From: Clostridia bacterium
Lineage (GTDB): Bacteria; Bacillota; Clostridia; UBA1381
Direction: 5' to 3'
NCBI GenBank assembly: GCA_017415105.1
Contig: JAFQJD010000003.1
Coordinates: 1-64,000 of the forward strand
DNA: 64,000 bases
In this document: in pieces, positions 1 to 9,561 of the stretch
How positions within the stretch are numbered: the first letter of the stretch is position 1
Layout of the letters: every line of letters starts with the position of its first letter
Translations under genes and position numbers: made by a program
Notes under the pieces: model-generated
Told to the model about the DNA's origin: nothing
Seen by the model: only the letters and a program-made list of their open reading frames with translations
Databases searched by the model: none

Positions 1-62
1 AATTTGAAAAAGCTTGCAAAATGGAAATGGAAGAGGAACAATACCCCTTCCAAATTATTTGA
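1..62 (+). CDS. 3' end of an unidentified protein (partial)
   Basis: One plus-strand frame is open from the window edge to a TGA at 60-62. It encodes about 19 acidic-to-polar residues ending in QYPFQII. Two hairpin terminators follow directly, which fits the end of a real gene. Too little is visible to name a family. The other two plus frames also stay open for short stretches, so the frame choice is an inference from the terminators and residue composition. Confidence 0.4.
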   Translation, partial: FEKACKMEMEEEQYPFQII

Positions 63-93
63 TTTTGTCGAATTTTTAATAAAAACGAAGAAG

Positions 94-127
94 AACCCGA
101 TTTCTGCTTGATGCAAAGTCGGGTTTT
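94..127 (+). terminator. Intrinsic terminator of the partial upstream gene
   Basis: AACCCGA at 94-100 pairs with TCGGGTT at 119-125, and a T-run follows. It lies just after the stop of the partial plus-strand gene. Its AT-rich flanks could let it work on both strands. Confidence 0.55.
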
Positions 128-140
128 TCGACAGTCTGAA

Positions 141-172
141 AGCTCCACAGTAGTGGGGCTTTTTTGTTTTTT
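141..172 (+). terminator. Second intrinsic terminator (plus strand)
   Basis: An 8-bp stem (141-148 with 153-160, one wobble pair) is followed by a long T-run at 160-172. It backs up the preceding terminator. Confidence 0.65.
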
Positions 173-185
173 CTTCCTGTTTTGC

Positions 186-233
186 TCATAAAAATATGCA
201 CCTCCAAAAGTGTCAAACTTTTGGGGTGCATAT
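186..233 (-). terminator. Terminator of the ilvB-ilvN-ilvC operon
   Basis: A 17-bp stem with one bulged base (194-211 paired with 217-233) lies 48 bases past the ilvC stop. Read on the minus strand it is followed by a TTTTT run at about 191-195. It separates the ilv operon from the convergent plus-strand gene. Confidence 0.7.
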
Positions 234-280
234 CAAATGCTCTGCTTTTATGGTCTAACCAATTTCTCGGTGTCCGAAAA

Positions 281-1315
<1,035 letters not shown>

Positions 1316-1379
1316 TTACCTCTTTTCCTTTAAATACATATGAATTTATAAAAACGCCTCATAGCATTTTTGTCTTAAG

Positions 1380-1880
1380 TTATTTGTCTATTTTGAGTGT
1401 GTTTGCACCACGCTCAAGTGCTGTCATACCAGTACGTGCAGTTTCTTCGATGCCGTAACCCTCAACCATATTTAAAAACGCCTCAATTTTCTGGTCTGAG
1501 CCTGTTACCTCGGCAGTTATGGTTGTCGGTGAAAGGTCAATTATATTGGCTCTGAATACGTTTGCAACCTCTATAATCTCGCCACGGTTTTTCGGCGTTG
1601 TCTTTATCTTGACAAGCACAAGACCGCGTTTAACCATTTCACTTTCCTTCAAGGTCTTTATCTTTATAACTTCCATAAGCTTTGAAAGCTGTTTTGATAC
1701 CTGTTCAACCATATACACATCGCCTTTTACCTCGATTGTGATACGTGAAACCCTGTCATCAGCTGTAGGGCCAACAGACAGTGAATGAATGTTGAAGCCA
1801 CGGCGTGTAAAAAGACCTACTACTCTTGAAAGTACACCTGCACTGTTCTCAACAAGAACTGATAATGTATATTTTTCCAT
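1380..1880 (-). CDS. ilvN: Acetolactate synthase, small regulatory subunit
   Basis: This 166-residue protein has an N-terminal ACT domain (ENSAGVLSRVVGLFTRRGFN, residues about 11-30) and an ALS_ss C-terminal domain. The family gives valine feedback inhibition and full activity to the large subunit. It starts 2 bases after the ilvB stop, with its GGAGG ribosome site inside the end of ilvB, so translation is probably coupled. IlvH is an equivalent name for this family. Confidence 0.96.
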   Translation of the reverse strand: MEKYTLSVLVENSAGVLSRVVGLFTRRGFNIHSLSVGPTADDRVSRITIEVKGDVYMVEQVSKQLSKLMEVIKIKTLKESEMVKRGLVLVKIKTTPKNRGEIIEVANVFRANIIDLSPTTITAEVTGSDQKIEAFLNMVEGYGIEETARTGMTALERGANTLKIDK

Positions 1881-1882
1881 AC

Positions 1883-3550
1883 TTACGCCTCCTTCATTCT
1901 GCTCTCGTTAAGAGCGTTACCTGTGGGTTCGTATGGGCTTACATCAACGATGAGAAGATAGCTTTCCTTATCTGCCATCATTTCCTTTATAGCAGAGTCA
2001 ACCTTTGAGTTCTCCGATACTCTGCCGCTCTTTATGCCATATGCCTCAACGAGCTTTGCAAAGTCCGGGCCGCCGCCGGTTATATCTACCATCTGATAGT
2101 TTGAGCCGTAGAACAGGTACTGATGCTCATGCACCATTCCCAGACGGTCGTTCTTAAAGAGTACCATCTTTACCGGAATATTATACTGCTTCATTGTGCC
2201 AAGCTCGGGCAAATCCATCTGGAAGCTTCCGTCACCCATAACTGCAATTACAGGTAGCTCGCTTTGTGCACGTGATGCACCGATAGCCGCCGGAAGACCG
2301 TAGCCCATTGTACCGAAACCGCCTGATGTTAAGAATCTGTTCGGTTCCTTTATTGTGTAATGGTTTGCTGTCCAGAGCTGGTTCTGACCAACCTCGGTTG
2401 TGATGTATGCCTCAGACTTTGTAAATTCTGACAGACGTTCAAGGAAATATCTCGGATTTACAAATCCGTTATCCTCTGTCATAAGCTCCGGTGTTGTTTC
2501 ACCGCGAAGCTTATCAACATCCTCTGCCCACTCTGAATTTACCTTGTAGCCATGAAGTGCATCCTTAAGCTGAGCTGCTACATCCTTTATATCACCCACT
2601 ACAGGAATGTACGGCTGCATATTCTTGCCGATTTCTGCGGGGTCAATATCAATATGAACAAGTTTCTTTGCTTTTTCAAGACCTTCTGCATTTGCAACAC
2701 TTCTGTCGCCAAGTCTTGTGCCCATTGCAATAACAAGATCTGAACGGTTAAGCATCACATTTGCACACTTTGTACCATGCGAGCCTATCATACCGTAGAA
2801 CTTCTTATCGTCTGTCGGGATAACACCCAGTCCCATCATTGTCGCAATAACCGGGATTTCTGTATTCTTTACAAGCTCACGCACGATATTCTGTGCATTT
2901 GACAATGCAATACCGCCACCTGCAAGAATTACCGGCTTCTTAGCCTTTTTAATTGCATTGGCAACCTTTTTAATCTGTGTTTCGTTAGCCTTGCCGAGAA
3001 GCTTATAGCCACGGAGGTTTATCTCTTCCTCCTCGCCTTCCTCCTCATACGGGGCTTTCAAAACGTCCATCGGAAAATCTATAAGCACCGGACCGGGTCT
3101 GCCTGTAGTTGCAATATGGAACGCTTCGTTGACAATTCTCGGTATGTCCTTTACCTCGTTTACAAGATAGCTATGCTTTGTAAACGGCAAAGTCGCACCG
3201 ATTATGTCTACTTCCTGGAATGCGTCCTTTCCGATAAGCTCACGCTTAACCTGACCGGTAATCGCTACCATAGGAATGGAGTCCATATACGCCGTTGCAA
3301 TCGCCGTTATAAGGTTGGTTGCTCCCGGGCCCGACGTTGCTGTACATACGCCTGCTACACGGTTAACTCTGCCGTAGCCTGATGCCATATGCGCCGCACC
3401 CTGCTCATTTCTTGAGAGCACGTACTCTATTGATGAATGTGACACACTGTCAATAAACGGAGCATTTGCCGCACCGGGGTAACCGAAGACGACTTTGACA
3501 CCGTTTGCCTCCAGGGCCTTAACTGCTAAATCTGCACCATTCATACTCAA
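1883..3550 (-). CDS. ilvB: Acetolactate synthase, large catalytic subunit
   Basis: This 555-residue thiamine-diphosphate enzyme condenses pyruvate with pyruvate or 2-oxobutyrate. The catalytic glutamate is in the RNEQGAAHMA segment (residue about 49), the FAD-binding domain is central, and the ThDP/Mg motif GDGSFQMDLPEL lies near residue 444. Two starts are possible: TTG at 3550 or ATG at 3544. AGGAGG at 3559-3564 is 8 bases from the TTG and 14 from the ATG, so TTG is preferred. It is the first gene of ilvBNC. The leader is only about 30 bases, so there is no room for a T-box. Confidence 0.96.
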   Translation of the reverse strand: MSMNGADLAVKALEANGVKVVFGYPGAANAPFIDSVSHSSIEYVLSRNEQGAAHMASGYGRVNRVAGVCTATSGPGATNLITAIATAYMDSIPMVAITGQVKRELIGKDAFQEVDIIGATLPFTKHSYLVNEVKDIPRIVNEAFHIATTGRPGPVLIDFPMDVLKAPYEEEGEEEEINLRGYKLLGKANETQIKKVANAIKKAKKPVILAGGGIALSNAQNIVRELVKNTEIPVIATMMGLGVIPTDDKKFYGMIGSHGTKCANVMLNRSDLVIAMGTRLGDRSVANAEGLEKAKKLVHIDIDPAEIGKNMQPYIPVVGDIKDVAAQLKDALHGYKVNSEWAEDVDKLRGETTPELMTEDNGFVNPRYFLERLSEFTKSEAYITTEVGQNQLWTANHYTIKEPNRFLTSGGFGTMGYGLPAAIGASRAQSELPVIAVMGDGSFQMDLPELGTMKQYNIPVKMVLFKNDRLGMVHEHQYLFYGSNYQMVDITGGGPDFAKLVEAYGIKSGRVSENSKVDSAIKEMMADKESYLLIVDVSPYEPTGNALNESRMKEA

Positions 3551-3587
3551 GCTTCATTCCTCCTTTTAAAATTCTAAAGTTCTTTTT

Positions 3588-3616
3588 ATTGTATCAGTAA
3601 AACGCCGAAATGTCAA
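3588..3616 (-). promoter_or_regulatory. Sigma-A promoter of ilvBNC
   Basis: On the minus strand TTGACA (3611-3616) and TACAAT (3588-3593) are separated by 17 bases. The start point would fall near 3581, about 30 bases before ilvB. Confidence 0.8.
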
Positions 3617-3637
3617 TATTTTTTCGGATAATAATTA

Positions 3638-5467
3638 TTATTTTTTCTTTCTCGCAGCGTCTTTTGCACGTAAATCTGTCTGAAGGATGCGTTTACGCAT
3701 TCTTAAGGAGGTCGGTGTGACCTCTAAAAGCTCGTCTTCTGCTATAAAATCAAGACATTCTTCAAGTGTCATATTCTTTGGCGGAACAAGCTTCAAGGCA
3801 TCATCAGAGCCTGATGCACGAGTGTTTGTTGCATGCTTTCTCTTGCACACATTAACCGTTATATCCTCGTTACGCGAGCACTCACCCACAATCATTCCCT
3901 CATAAACCTGAACATTAGGGCCTATAAACAGTGTTCCTCTCTCCTGTGCATTAAACAGACCGTAGGTTATACTCTCACCGTTTTCCCAGGCAACGAGCGT
4001 GCCACGGTTTCTCGGTGCAAAGTCGCCCTTGTACGGCTCATAACATTCAAGAATACTGTTTACTATCGCTGTTCCCTTTGTTGCCGTCATTATCTCGCTT
4101 CTGAATCCGATAAGTCCGCGTGACGGGATTAAAAATTCAATTCTTGTATAGTTCTGTGCCGTAGGCGACATATCTGTCATTACGCCCATACGGTTTACTA
4201 CCTGGTCCATAACCGGACCTGTATAATCTGCAGGGACATCAACAGTAAGCCGTTCTATCGGCTCACACTTCGTTCCGTCAATCTCTTTAAAAATAACAAC
4301 CGGGTTTGAAACCTGAAATTCATAGCCCTCACGACGCATATTTTCAATCAGTACCGAAAGATGCAATTCACCTCTGCCCGATACCGTAAATGCCTCAGTT
4401 GTGTCAGTATCCTCAACACGCAGGCTGACGTTTGAATCAAGCTCCTTATATAGTCTTGCACGCAGATGGCGTGAGGTTACAAACTTACCCTCTTTGCCTG
4501 CAAACGGGCTGTCATTTACGCTGAACGTCATTGAAAGAACCGGATCATCAATCTTTACAAACGGTAACGGCTCAAGGCAGTTGGGATCACAAATCGTTTC
4601 GCCGATATTTATATCTGTGATACCTGAAATTGCAACAACGTCACCTGCACCGACCTCGTCGGTTGCAGTTTTACTAAGTCCCTCAAAGGTCAAAAGCTTT
4701 GTTGCCTTTGCGTGACCTGTTTTTCCGTCAGCACGGCATATTGCAAGCGACATATTTGTCGTGATTTTTCCTCTTTGTATTTTTCCGACTGCAATTCTGC
4801 CGGTATAATCGTCATAGTCGATATTTGACACGAGCATCTGGAACGGTCCATCATCCTCACAGTCCGGACACGGAATTTCACGGACTATAAGCTCAAATAG
4901 CTCTCTTAAATCCTCTGACGGATTTTCGGGATCATATTCTGCCGTTGCCCAGCCATCACGGCCCGATGCAAATATAACAGGGGTATCAAGCTGTTCCTCG
5001 GTTGCACCAAGGTCAATAAAGAGCTCAAGCACCTCGTCAACAACCTCATACGGTCGTGCATTCGGTCTGTCGACCTTATTCACAACTATAACCGGCTGAA
5101 GATTTAATGCCAATGCCTTTGACAGCACGAAACGCGTCTGTGGCATACAGCCCTCAAATGCATCAACGAGCAGAAGTACGCCGTCAACCATTTCAAGACC
5201 GCGTTCCACCTCACCGCCAAAATCAGCATGCCCCGGTGTATCTATAATATTTATTTTTGTGTCCTTATACCACAGCGATGTGTTTTTTGCAAGTATGGTT
5301 ATACCTCTCTCACGTTCAAGGTCGTTTGAGTCCATTACCCGCTCGTCAACCGCCTCGTTTTCGCGGAATGTTCCGCTCTGTGCAAGCATTGCATCAACAA
5401 GTGTTGTTTTGCCGTGATCTACGTGTGCTATTATCGCTATGTTTCTTATATTTTCTCTTTTTACCAC
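3638..5467 (-). CDS. typA: Translational GTPase TypA/BipA
   Basis: This 609-residue ribosome-associated GTPase supports growth under stress and at low temperature and aids ribosome assembly. The P-loop AHVDHGKTT is at residues 14-22, G2 is in RGITI (residue about 54), G3 is DTPGHAD (residue about 75) and G4 is NKVD (residue about 129). EF-G-like domains and the BipA-specific C-terminal domain follow. The start is a GTG at 5467 with AGGAGAGG at 5478-5485. A 31-codon gene ends 21 bases upstream. The next gene, ilvB, has its own promoter just past the typA stop. Confidence 0.96.
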   Translation of the reverse strand: MVKRENIRNIAIIAHVDHGKTTLVDAMLAQSGTFRENEAVDERVMDSNDLERERGITILAKNTSLWYKDTKINIIDTPGHADFGGEVERGLEMVDGVLLLVDAFEGCMPQTRFVLSKALALNLQPVIVVNKVDRPNARPYEVVDEVLELFIDLGATEEQLDTPVIFASGRDGWATAEYDPENPSEDLRELFELIVREIPCPDCEDDGPFQMLVSNIDYDDYTGRIAVGKIQRGKITTNMSLAICRADGKTGHAKATKLLTFEGLSKTATDEVGAGDVVAISGITDINIGETICDPNCLEPLPFVKIDDPVLSMTFSVNDSPFAGKEGKFVTSRHLRARLYKELDSNVSLRVEDTDTTEAFTVSGRGELHLSVLIENMRREGYEFQVSNPVVIFKEIDGTKCEPIERLTVDVPADYTGPVMDQVVNRMGVMTDMSPTAQNYTRIEFLIPSRGLIGFRSEIMTATKGTAIVNSILECYEPYKGDFAPRNRGTLVAWENGESITYGLFNAQERGTLFIGPNVQVYEGMIVGECSRNEDITVNVCKRKHATNTRASGSDDALKLVPPKNMTLEECLDFIAEDELLEVTPTSLRMRKRILQTDLRAKDAARKKK

Positions 5468-5488
5468 TGCTGTATTTCCTCTCCTGTT

Positions 5489-5584
5489 TTACATCATTAT
5501 AGAGCCGATTGCTCCGGCAACAAAGGTTATAATCATTACTGCCGCAATTACAAGACAGGTTATCTGTGCCGCTTTTTTACTCAT
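5489..5584 (-). CDS. 31-residue single-pass membrane peptide
   Basis: The peptide starts MSKKAAQITCLVIAAVMIIT and has two basic residues before one hydrophobic helix of about 24 residues. AAGGGAG lies 9 bases before the ATG, which supports translation. It sits between an SLH gene and typA on the same strand. Size and layout recall the DUF4044/Prli42-type tail-anchored small proteins of Firmicutes, but that link is by resemblance only. Confidence 0.65.
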   Translation of the reverse strand: MSKKAAQITCLVIAAVMIITFVAGAIGSIMM

Positions 5585-5601
5585 AACATTATTCTCCCTT
5601 A

Positions 5602-6297
5602 TCACTTATTAAGTACCCTTAATATTACTGTTGCCGCCTGTGCTCTTGTTGCGGTAAGCTCAGGATTAAACATATTATCATCCATACCGTCCATAAATCC
5701 GTTTGCAACAGCCTGATTAACTGATGTTTTTGCCCATTCGCTTATCTTGCCGGCATCAGCAAACTCAATTGCTTTTGTTTTTTCTGCCTGTTTGTTTGTA
5801 AGTATGGTTCTTGTGTACTGATACATATACTGTGTCAATACTGCCATTTCCTCACGTTTTATCGGCAGATTGCCGTTAAATGCACCTTTATATATAACCT
5901 TTGTGTATGTAGCATTACCGTTCTCATCAACAGCATAATCCACGTTTTCGCTATAGCCCGTCACCATATCTTTCGGAATGAGTCCGCAATCTAATGCACC
6001 CTGAAGATACACTCCGTACCAGTCATCACCATCCACATCAAGGCATTCACCTTCACGTACAGGTGCTGTTTTTACACCCGTTGCTTCCATTATCATTTTG
6101 AGATACTGTGCACGTGTTACCTCACCGTCGGGCATAAACTGCGTATCTGTAACTCCGTTTACAACGCCTTTTTCTGCAAGAGTCAGGATTGAAGCCTTTG
6201 CCCAGTGATTGGTTATATCAGTAAAATTCACGGCTGATACTGACTGCGAAAACAACATCATAACAACCGCAGATATTGCAATAATTCTCTTTTTCAT
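5602..6297 (-). CDS. Secreted SLH-domain protein
   Basis: This 231-residue protein has a signal peptide (MKKRIIAISAVVMMLFSQSVSA, probable cleavage after residue 22). An SLH repeat follows directly (HWAKASILTLAEKGVVNG, then FMPDGEVTRAQYLKMIMEA), and a second clear SLH repeat ends the protein (WAKTSVNQAVANGFMDGM through FNPELTATRAQAATVILRVL). SLH domains bind pyruvylated secondary cell-wall polymers. No catalytic domain is visible. AGGTGA precedes the ATG. It starts 4 bases after the tadA stop. Confidence 0.9.
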   Translation of the reverse strand: MKKRIIAISAVVMMLFSQSVSAVNFTDITNHWAKASILTLAEKGVVNGVTDTQFMPDGEVTRAQYLKMIMEATGVKTAPVREGECLDVDGDDWYGVYLQGALDCGLIPKDMVTGYSENVDYAVDENGNATYTKVIYKGAFNGNLPIKREEMAVLTQYMYQYTRTILTNKQAEKTKAIEFADAGKISEWAKTSVNQAVANGFMDGMDDNMFNPELTATRAQAATVILRVLNK

Positions 6298-6301
6298 TAT
6301 A

Positions 6302-6751
6302 TCACCTGTTCCTTAAACCTTTAAAAAACTCTTTTATTAAATCTCGGCACTCATTTTCCATTATTCTGCCCGTTACGCCTGATGTAAAGTTGCACAGGTT
6401 CATCCCGAGCAGATTTATCCTTGTCCCGGTACAGCCCGATTTTTCATCAGGGGCACCGTAATATACGTGTTCAATGCGTGAGTTCAGGATTGCACCTGCA
6501 CACATCGGACACGGCTCTAATGTGACATACATCTCACAACGAGGCAACCGCCAGCCGCCAAGCTTTTTGCACGCACGGTCTATCGCAATAATTTCAGCGT
6601 GTAAAAGTGCATTTTTCTTTGTTTCACGCTTGTTATAGCCACGTGATATTATTTCACCGTCACGCACTATCACAGCACCAACAGGCATCTCACCCAATAC
6701 CGCCGCTTTTTTAGCCTGACGCAGTGCTTCACGCATAAATTTTTCGTCCAT
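6302..6751 (-). CDS. tadA: tRNA-specific adenosine deaminase
   Basis: This 149-residue enzyme deaminates the wobble adenosine of tRNA-Arg(ACG) to inosine. The zinc and catalytic motifs are HAE (residue about 52) and PCPMCAGAI (residue about 81), typical of TadA. The MPVGAVIV segment near residue 22 is also characteristic. AGAGGG precedes the ATG. Confidence 0.95.
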   Translation of the reverse strand: MDEKFMREALRQAKKAAVLGEMPVGAVIVRDGEIISRGYNKRETKKNALLHAEIIAIDRACKKLGGWRLPRCEMYVTLEPCPMCAGAILNSRIEHVYYGAPDEKSGCTGTRINLLGMNLCNFTSGVTGRIMENECRDLIKEFFKGLRNR

Positions 6752-6774
6752 ATCAAAGCCCTCTTTTTGTTTTT

Positions 6775-6844
6775 ACTGCAAAGAGTGCTTGCGGAGAATG
6801 CATCTCCATAAATTCCAGCATTCGGAGCAAGCATTCTTTGCAGT
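6775..6844. repeat. Interspersed hairpin repeat, copy 1
   Basis: The arms 6775-6801 and 6818-6844 pair at 22 of 27 positions, with a GGAG/CGGA internal loop. The conserved core reads AGAATGCA...GCATTCGGAGC on the plus strand. It fills most of the gap between argJ and tadA and belongs to a family of seven copies in this window. Confidence 0.8.
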
Positions 6845-6885
6845 TACAATCCATAAGGAAATGTGGGATGCGACGCTTATAGGTC

Positions 6886-8109
6886 TTATGATCTATAGTC
6901 ACCGTTGATTTTTACATAATCATATGTAAGGTCACAACCCCATGCTTTCGCCTCAGCATTACCGAGATTGAGATTTACGTCAATAAAAATATCTTCCTCC
7001 GAAAGGATTTCTTTTGCCAATTCCTCTGAAAACTCAATTCCTGCACCGTTACGGCATACAGGTAATACGCCTGCATTTGAACGGAAATCCACGTCCACCT
7101 TGTTTATATCAAACTCTGCCTCGGCATAACCGATTGCACATAGAACTCTGCCCCAGTTAGCATCAGCACCAAACATTGCACACTTTAAGAGCGGTGAACG
7201 TATAACACTCTTTGCAACAATAATTGCCGTATCAACATCAGGAGAGCCTGACACTGTACACTCAAGAAGCTTTGTTGCACCTTCACCGTCCTTTGCAAGC
7301 ATCTTTGTAAGCTCACTCATCACAATGTAAAGTGCTTCTTTGAATATATCATAATCTTTACCCTCTGCTGTGATTTCAGTGTTTTCTGCAAGACCGTTTG
7401 CGTGCAGAAGAATTGTATCGTTTGTTGATGTGTCACCGTCAACACTTAAACAGTTATATGTAACCTTCACGATTTCAGACAATGCCTTTTGCAGCATACC
7501 GGCAGACACTGCGGCATCTGTTGTTATAAAGTTCAATGTAGTTGCCATATTCGGGTGTATCATACCACTGCCTTTTGCCATACCGCCAAGACGGCACACT
7601 TTACCGTCAAGTTCAAATTCTACTGCATACTCTTTTTTCACAGTATCGGTTGTCATGATTGCTGTTGCGGCACGCTCGTTACCGTCATATGTAATTCCCT
7701 CTGCAAGTGCCGATACATTCTTTTCAATCGGCTCAATCGGCAGTATCTGACCTATAACACCCGTTGATGCTACAAGCACATCATCAGCAGAAATTCCAAG
7801 TGCCTCTGCCGCCAACACACACATTGCCTCGGCTTTCTGGACACCGTCAGCATTGCAGGTATTTGCATTCTTTGAGTTCATTATAACTGCACGTGCAACA
7901 CCGTTTGTTTTTTCAAGGTGTGACTTTGTAACAAGAATCGGTGCACCCTTTACCTTGTTTGTTGTATAAACGCCTGCTGTTTTTGCAGGGACATCTGACA
8001 CATACAGTCCCAAATCGTTTTTATCGGGGTTTTTATTAAGACCGCAGTTAAGACCGTTTGCTTTATATCCCTTTGCGGCACATACGCCACCGTCAATTAC
8101 CTTATACAT
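6886..8109 (-). CDS. argJ: Bifunctional ornithine acetyltransferase / N-acetylglutamate synthase
   Basis: This 407-residue ArgJ transfers acetyl from N-acetylornithine to glutamate, which gives the cyclic arginine pathway. The self-cleavage site is visible in KGSGMIHPNMATTLNF (residues about 180-195), where the chain splits before the nucleophilic Thr of the ATT. Full family length is present. GAAAGGA precedes the ATG. No ArgR-like box is obvious upstream, unlike argC and argD. Whether it also has synthase activity cannot be told from sequence. Confidence 0.95.
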   Translation of the reverse strand: MYKVIDGGVCAAKGYKANGLNCGLNKNPDKNDLGLYVSDVPAKTAGVYTTNKVKGAPILVTKSHLEKTNGVARAVIMNSKNANTCNADGVQKAEAMCVLAAEALGISADDVLVASTGVIGQILPIEPIEKNVSALAEGITYDGNERAATAIMTTDTVKKEYAVEFELDGKVCRLGGMAKGSGMIHPNMATTLNFITTDAAVSAGMLQKALSEIVKVTYNCLSVDGDTSTNDTILLHANGLAENTEITAEGKDYDIFKEALYIVMSELTKMLAKDGEGATKLLECTVSGSPDVDTAIIVAKSVIRSPLLKCAMFGADANWGRVLCAIGYAEAEFDINKVDVDFRSNAGVLPVCRNGAGIEFSEELAKEILSEEDIFIDVNLNLGNAEAKAWGCDLTYDYVKINGDYRS

Positions 8110-8138
8110 TTTTATCCAGTCCTTTCAAATAATCAAAT

Positions 8139-8168
8139 CAAGGATTGCTTGAGGCAATCCTTGTTTTT
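8139..8168. terminator. Hairpin between the CNNM gene and argJ
   Basis: A perfect 10-bp stem (8139-8148 with 8154-8163, loop TTGAG) is followed by a T-run only on the plus strand. On the minus strand, where the genes lie, the T-run is weak, so it may act as a partial terminator or a processing site. Confidence 0.5.
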
Positions 8169-8175
8169 AACATCT

Positions 8176-9429
8176 TTATTCCTCGTCCTCGGGATCGGGT
8201 TCAAAAAGCTTTGTAACAATAACCTCTGTCACACGACGCGGGTCACGCTTTGACACACATACGTGCAACGGTCCGAAGGTGAACTCATCGCCAACACGCG
8301 GTATCTTACCAAACTCCTCAACTACCCATCCGCCTACTGTTGAATGGTCAATATCCTCAACCATATCAAAGAGTGCAAACATATCATCAAGGTCCGCTGT
8401 TGAACGGACTTTATATTTCTTGTCCGAAATCTGCACGAACGGTTCTACTACAGTATCGTGCTCGTCCCAGATTTCACCAACAAGCTCTTCTAATATATCC
8501 TCAAGTGTAACAATACCGACCGTACCGCCAAACTCGTCAAGAATAATTGCCATATGCGATTTTTTTGACTGTAATGTTCTTAAAAGCTCTGATATTTTCA
8601 TAGACGGTACTACAAATATCGGCTCGGTCATTACGTTATTAACCGTCTGCTGTGTCTTTCGCATTATTGCAAAGTCTTTCTGATTGAGTACACCGATAAT
8701 GTTGTCAATAGTGTCACGATAAACAGGCAGACGTGAGAAGCCTTTCTCAAACTGCTCTGCAATCTCCTCAACACTGTCTTCAATGTCGATTGCAACAAGG
8801 TCTACACGGCTTGTATATATATCCTCAACCTCGATATCATCAAATTCTATAGCGTTTCTTATGAGCTCACTCTCGTTCTGGTCAATCTCACCGTCCTGAT
8901 GAGCTTCCTCAACCATAGTTATAAGCTCTTCTTCTGTTACACCACGATCCTCTTCAGCCTTAATCACCTTATATACCAGCTTCTGCCATATCGAAATAAA
9001 CCACGTAACCGGTTTAAATATAACCATACACAAAGATATCACCGGTGCAACAAACATACAAAACCGTTCAGGCATATTCTTAGCAATGCCCTTCGGTGTT
9101 ATTTCGCCAAACATAAGTACAACAATGGTTGTAACTACAGTTGATACTGTCGGGCCTATTTCCTCGTTTATGAGGTCAATAAACATAACCGTTGCAATTG
9201 CAGTAGCTCCAATGTTTACAAGGTTGTTACCGATAAGTATTGTTGATAAAAGCGAATCAAGATTTTCAGAAATCTTCAATGCCTTTTTCGCACGCTTGTT
9301 ACCGTCACCGGCAAGTGCTTTCAGTCTGATTTTATTCGCTGAAAAGAACGCCGTTTCCGTTGCCGAAAAGAACGCCGATAAAATCACTAAAATTACAAGA
9401 ATAATAATTCGCGACAAACTGTCGTCCAT
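8176..9429 (-). CDS. CNNM/CorC-family membrane protein with CBS pair
   Basis: This 417-residue protein has an N-terminal DUF21/CNNM membrane domain. The ETAFFSANKIRLKALA segment near residue 25 is characteristic, and about three further helices lie before residue 165. A CBS-domain pair (residues about 205-330) and a C-terminal CorC_HlyC domain (residues about 340-410) follow. The family is linked to Mg2+ and other cation efflux; older annotations call it hemolysin C. The ribosome site GGAGG is 13 bases from the ATG, longer than usual, but no other in-frame start is nearer. Confidence 0.9.
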   Translation of the reverse strand: MDDSLSRIIILVILVILSAFFSATETAFFSANKIRLKALAGDGNKRAKKALKISENLDSLLSTILIGNNLVNIGATAIATVMFIDLINEEIGPTVSTVVTTIVVLMFGEITPKGIAKNMPERFCMFVAPVISLCMVIFKPVTWFISIWQKLVYKVIKAEEDRGVTEEELITMVEEAHQDGEIDQNESELIRNAIEFDDIEVEDIYTSRVDLVAIDIEDSVEEIAEQFEKGFSRLPVYRDTIDNIIGVLNQKDFAIMRKTQQTVNNVMTEPIFVVPSMKISELLRTLQSKKSHMAIILDEFGGTVGIVTLEDILEELVGEIWDEHDTVVEPFVQISDKKYKVRSTADLDDMFALFDMVEDIDHSTVGGWVVEEFGKIPRVGDEFTFGPLHVCVSKRDPRRVTEVIVTKLFEPDPEDEE

Positions 9430-9532
9430 ATAAAAAGATGCTCCTCCTCAAAAGCCACAGCTCATATATGTCTTTCGGGCCGGAATACTCAACAGCCGAC
9501 ATAAATGAGCTCATTTATAAGTTACCTAAAAT

Positions 9533-9561
9533 ATTATACAATACATAACGTTAAAAATCAA
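9533..9561 (-). promoter_or_regulatory. Promoter and leader of the CNNM gene
   Basis: TTGATT (9556-9561) and TATAAT (9533-9538) are spaced by 17 bases on the minus strand, overlapping the end of the yihY-like gene. The resulting leader is about 95 bases and holds an 18-base palindrome around 9510-9527 plus G/C-rich segments. Confidence 0.6.

Noticed and set aside
3551-3637. T-box or leader-peptide attenuator before ilvB
   Set aside because: The promoter leaves a leader of about 30 bases, too short for either.
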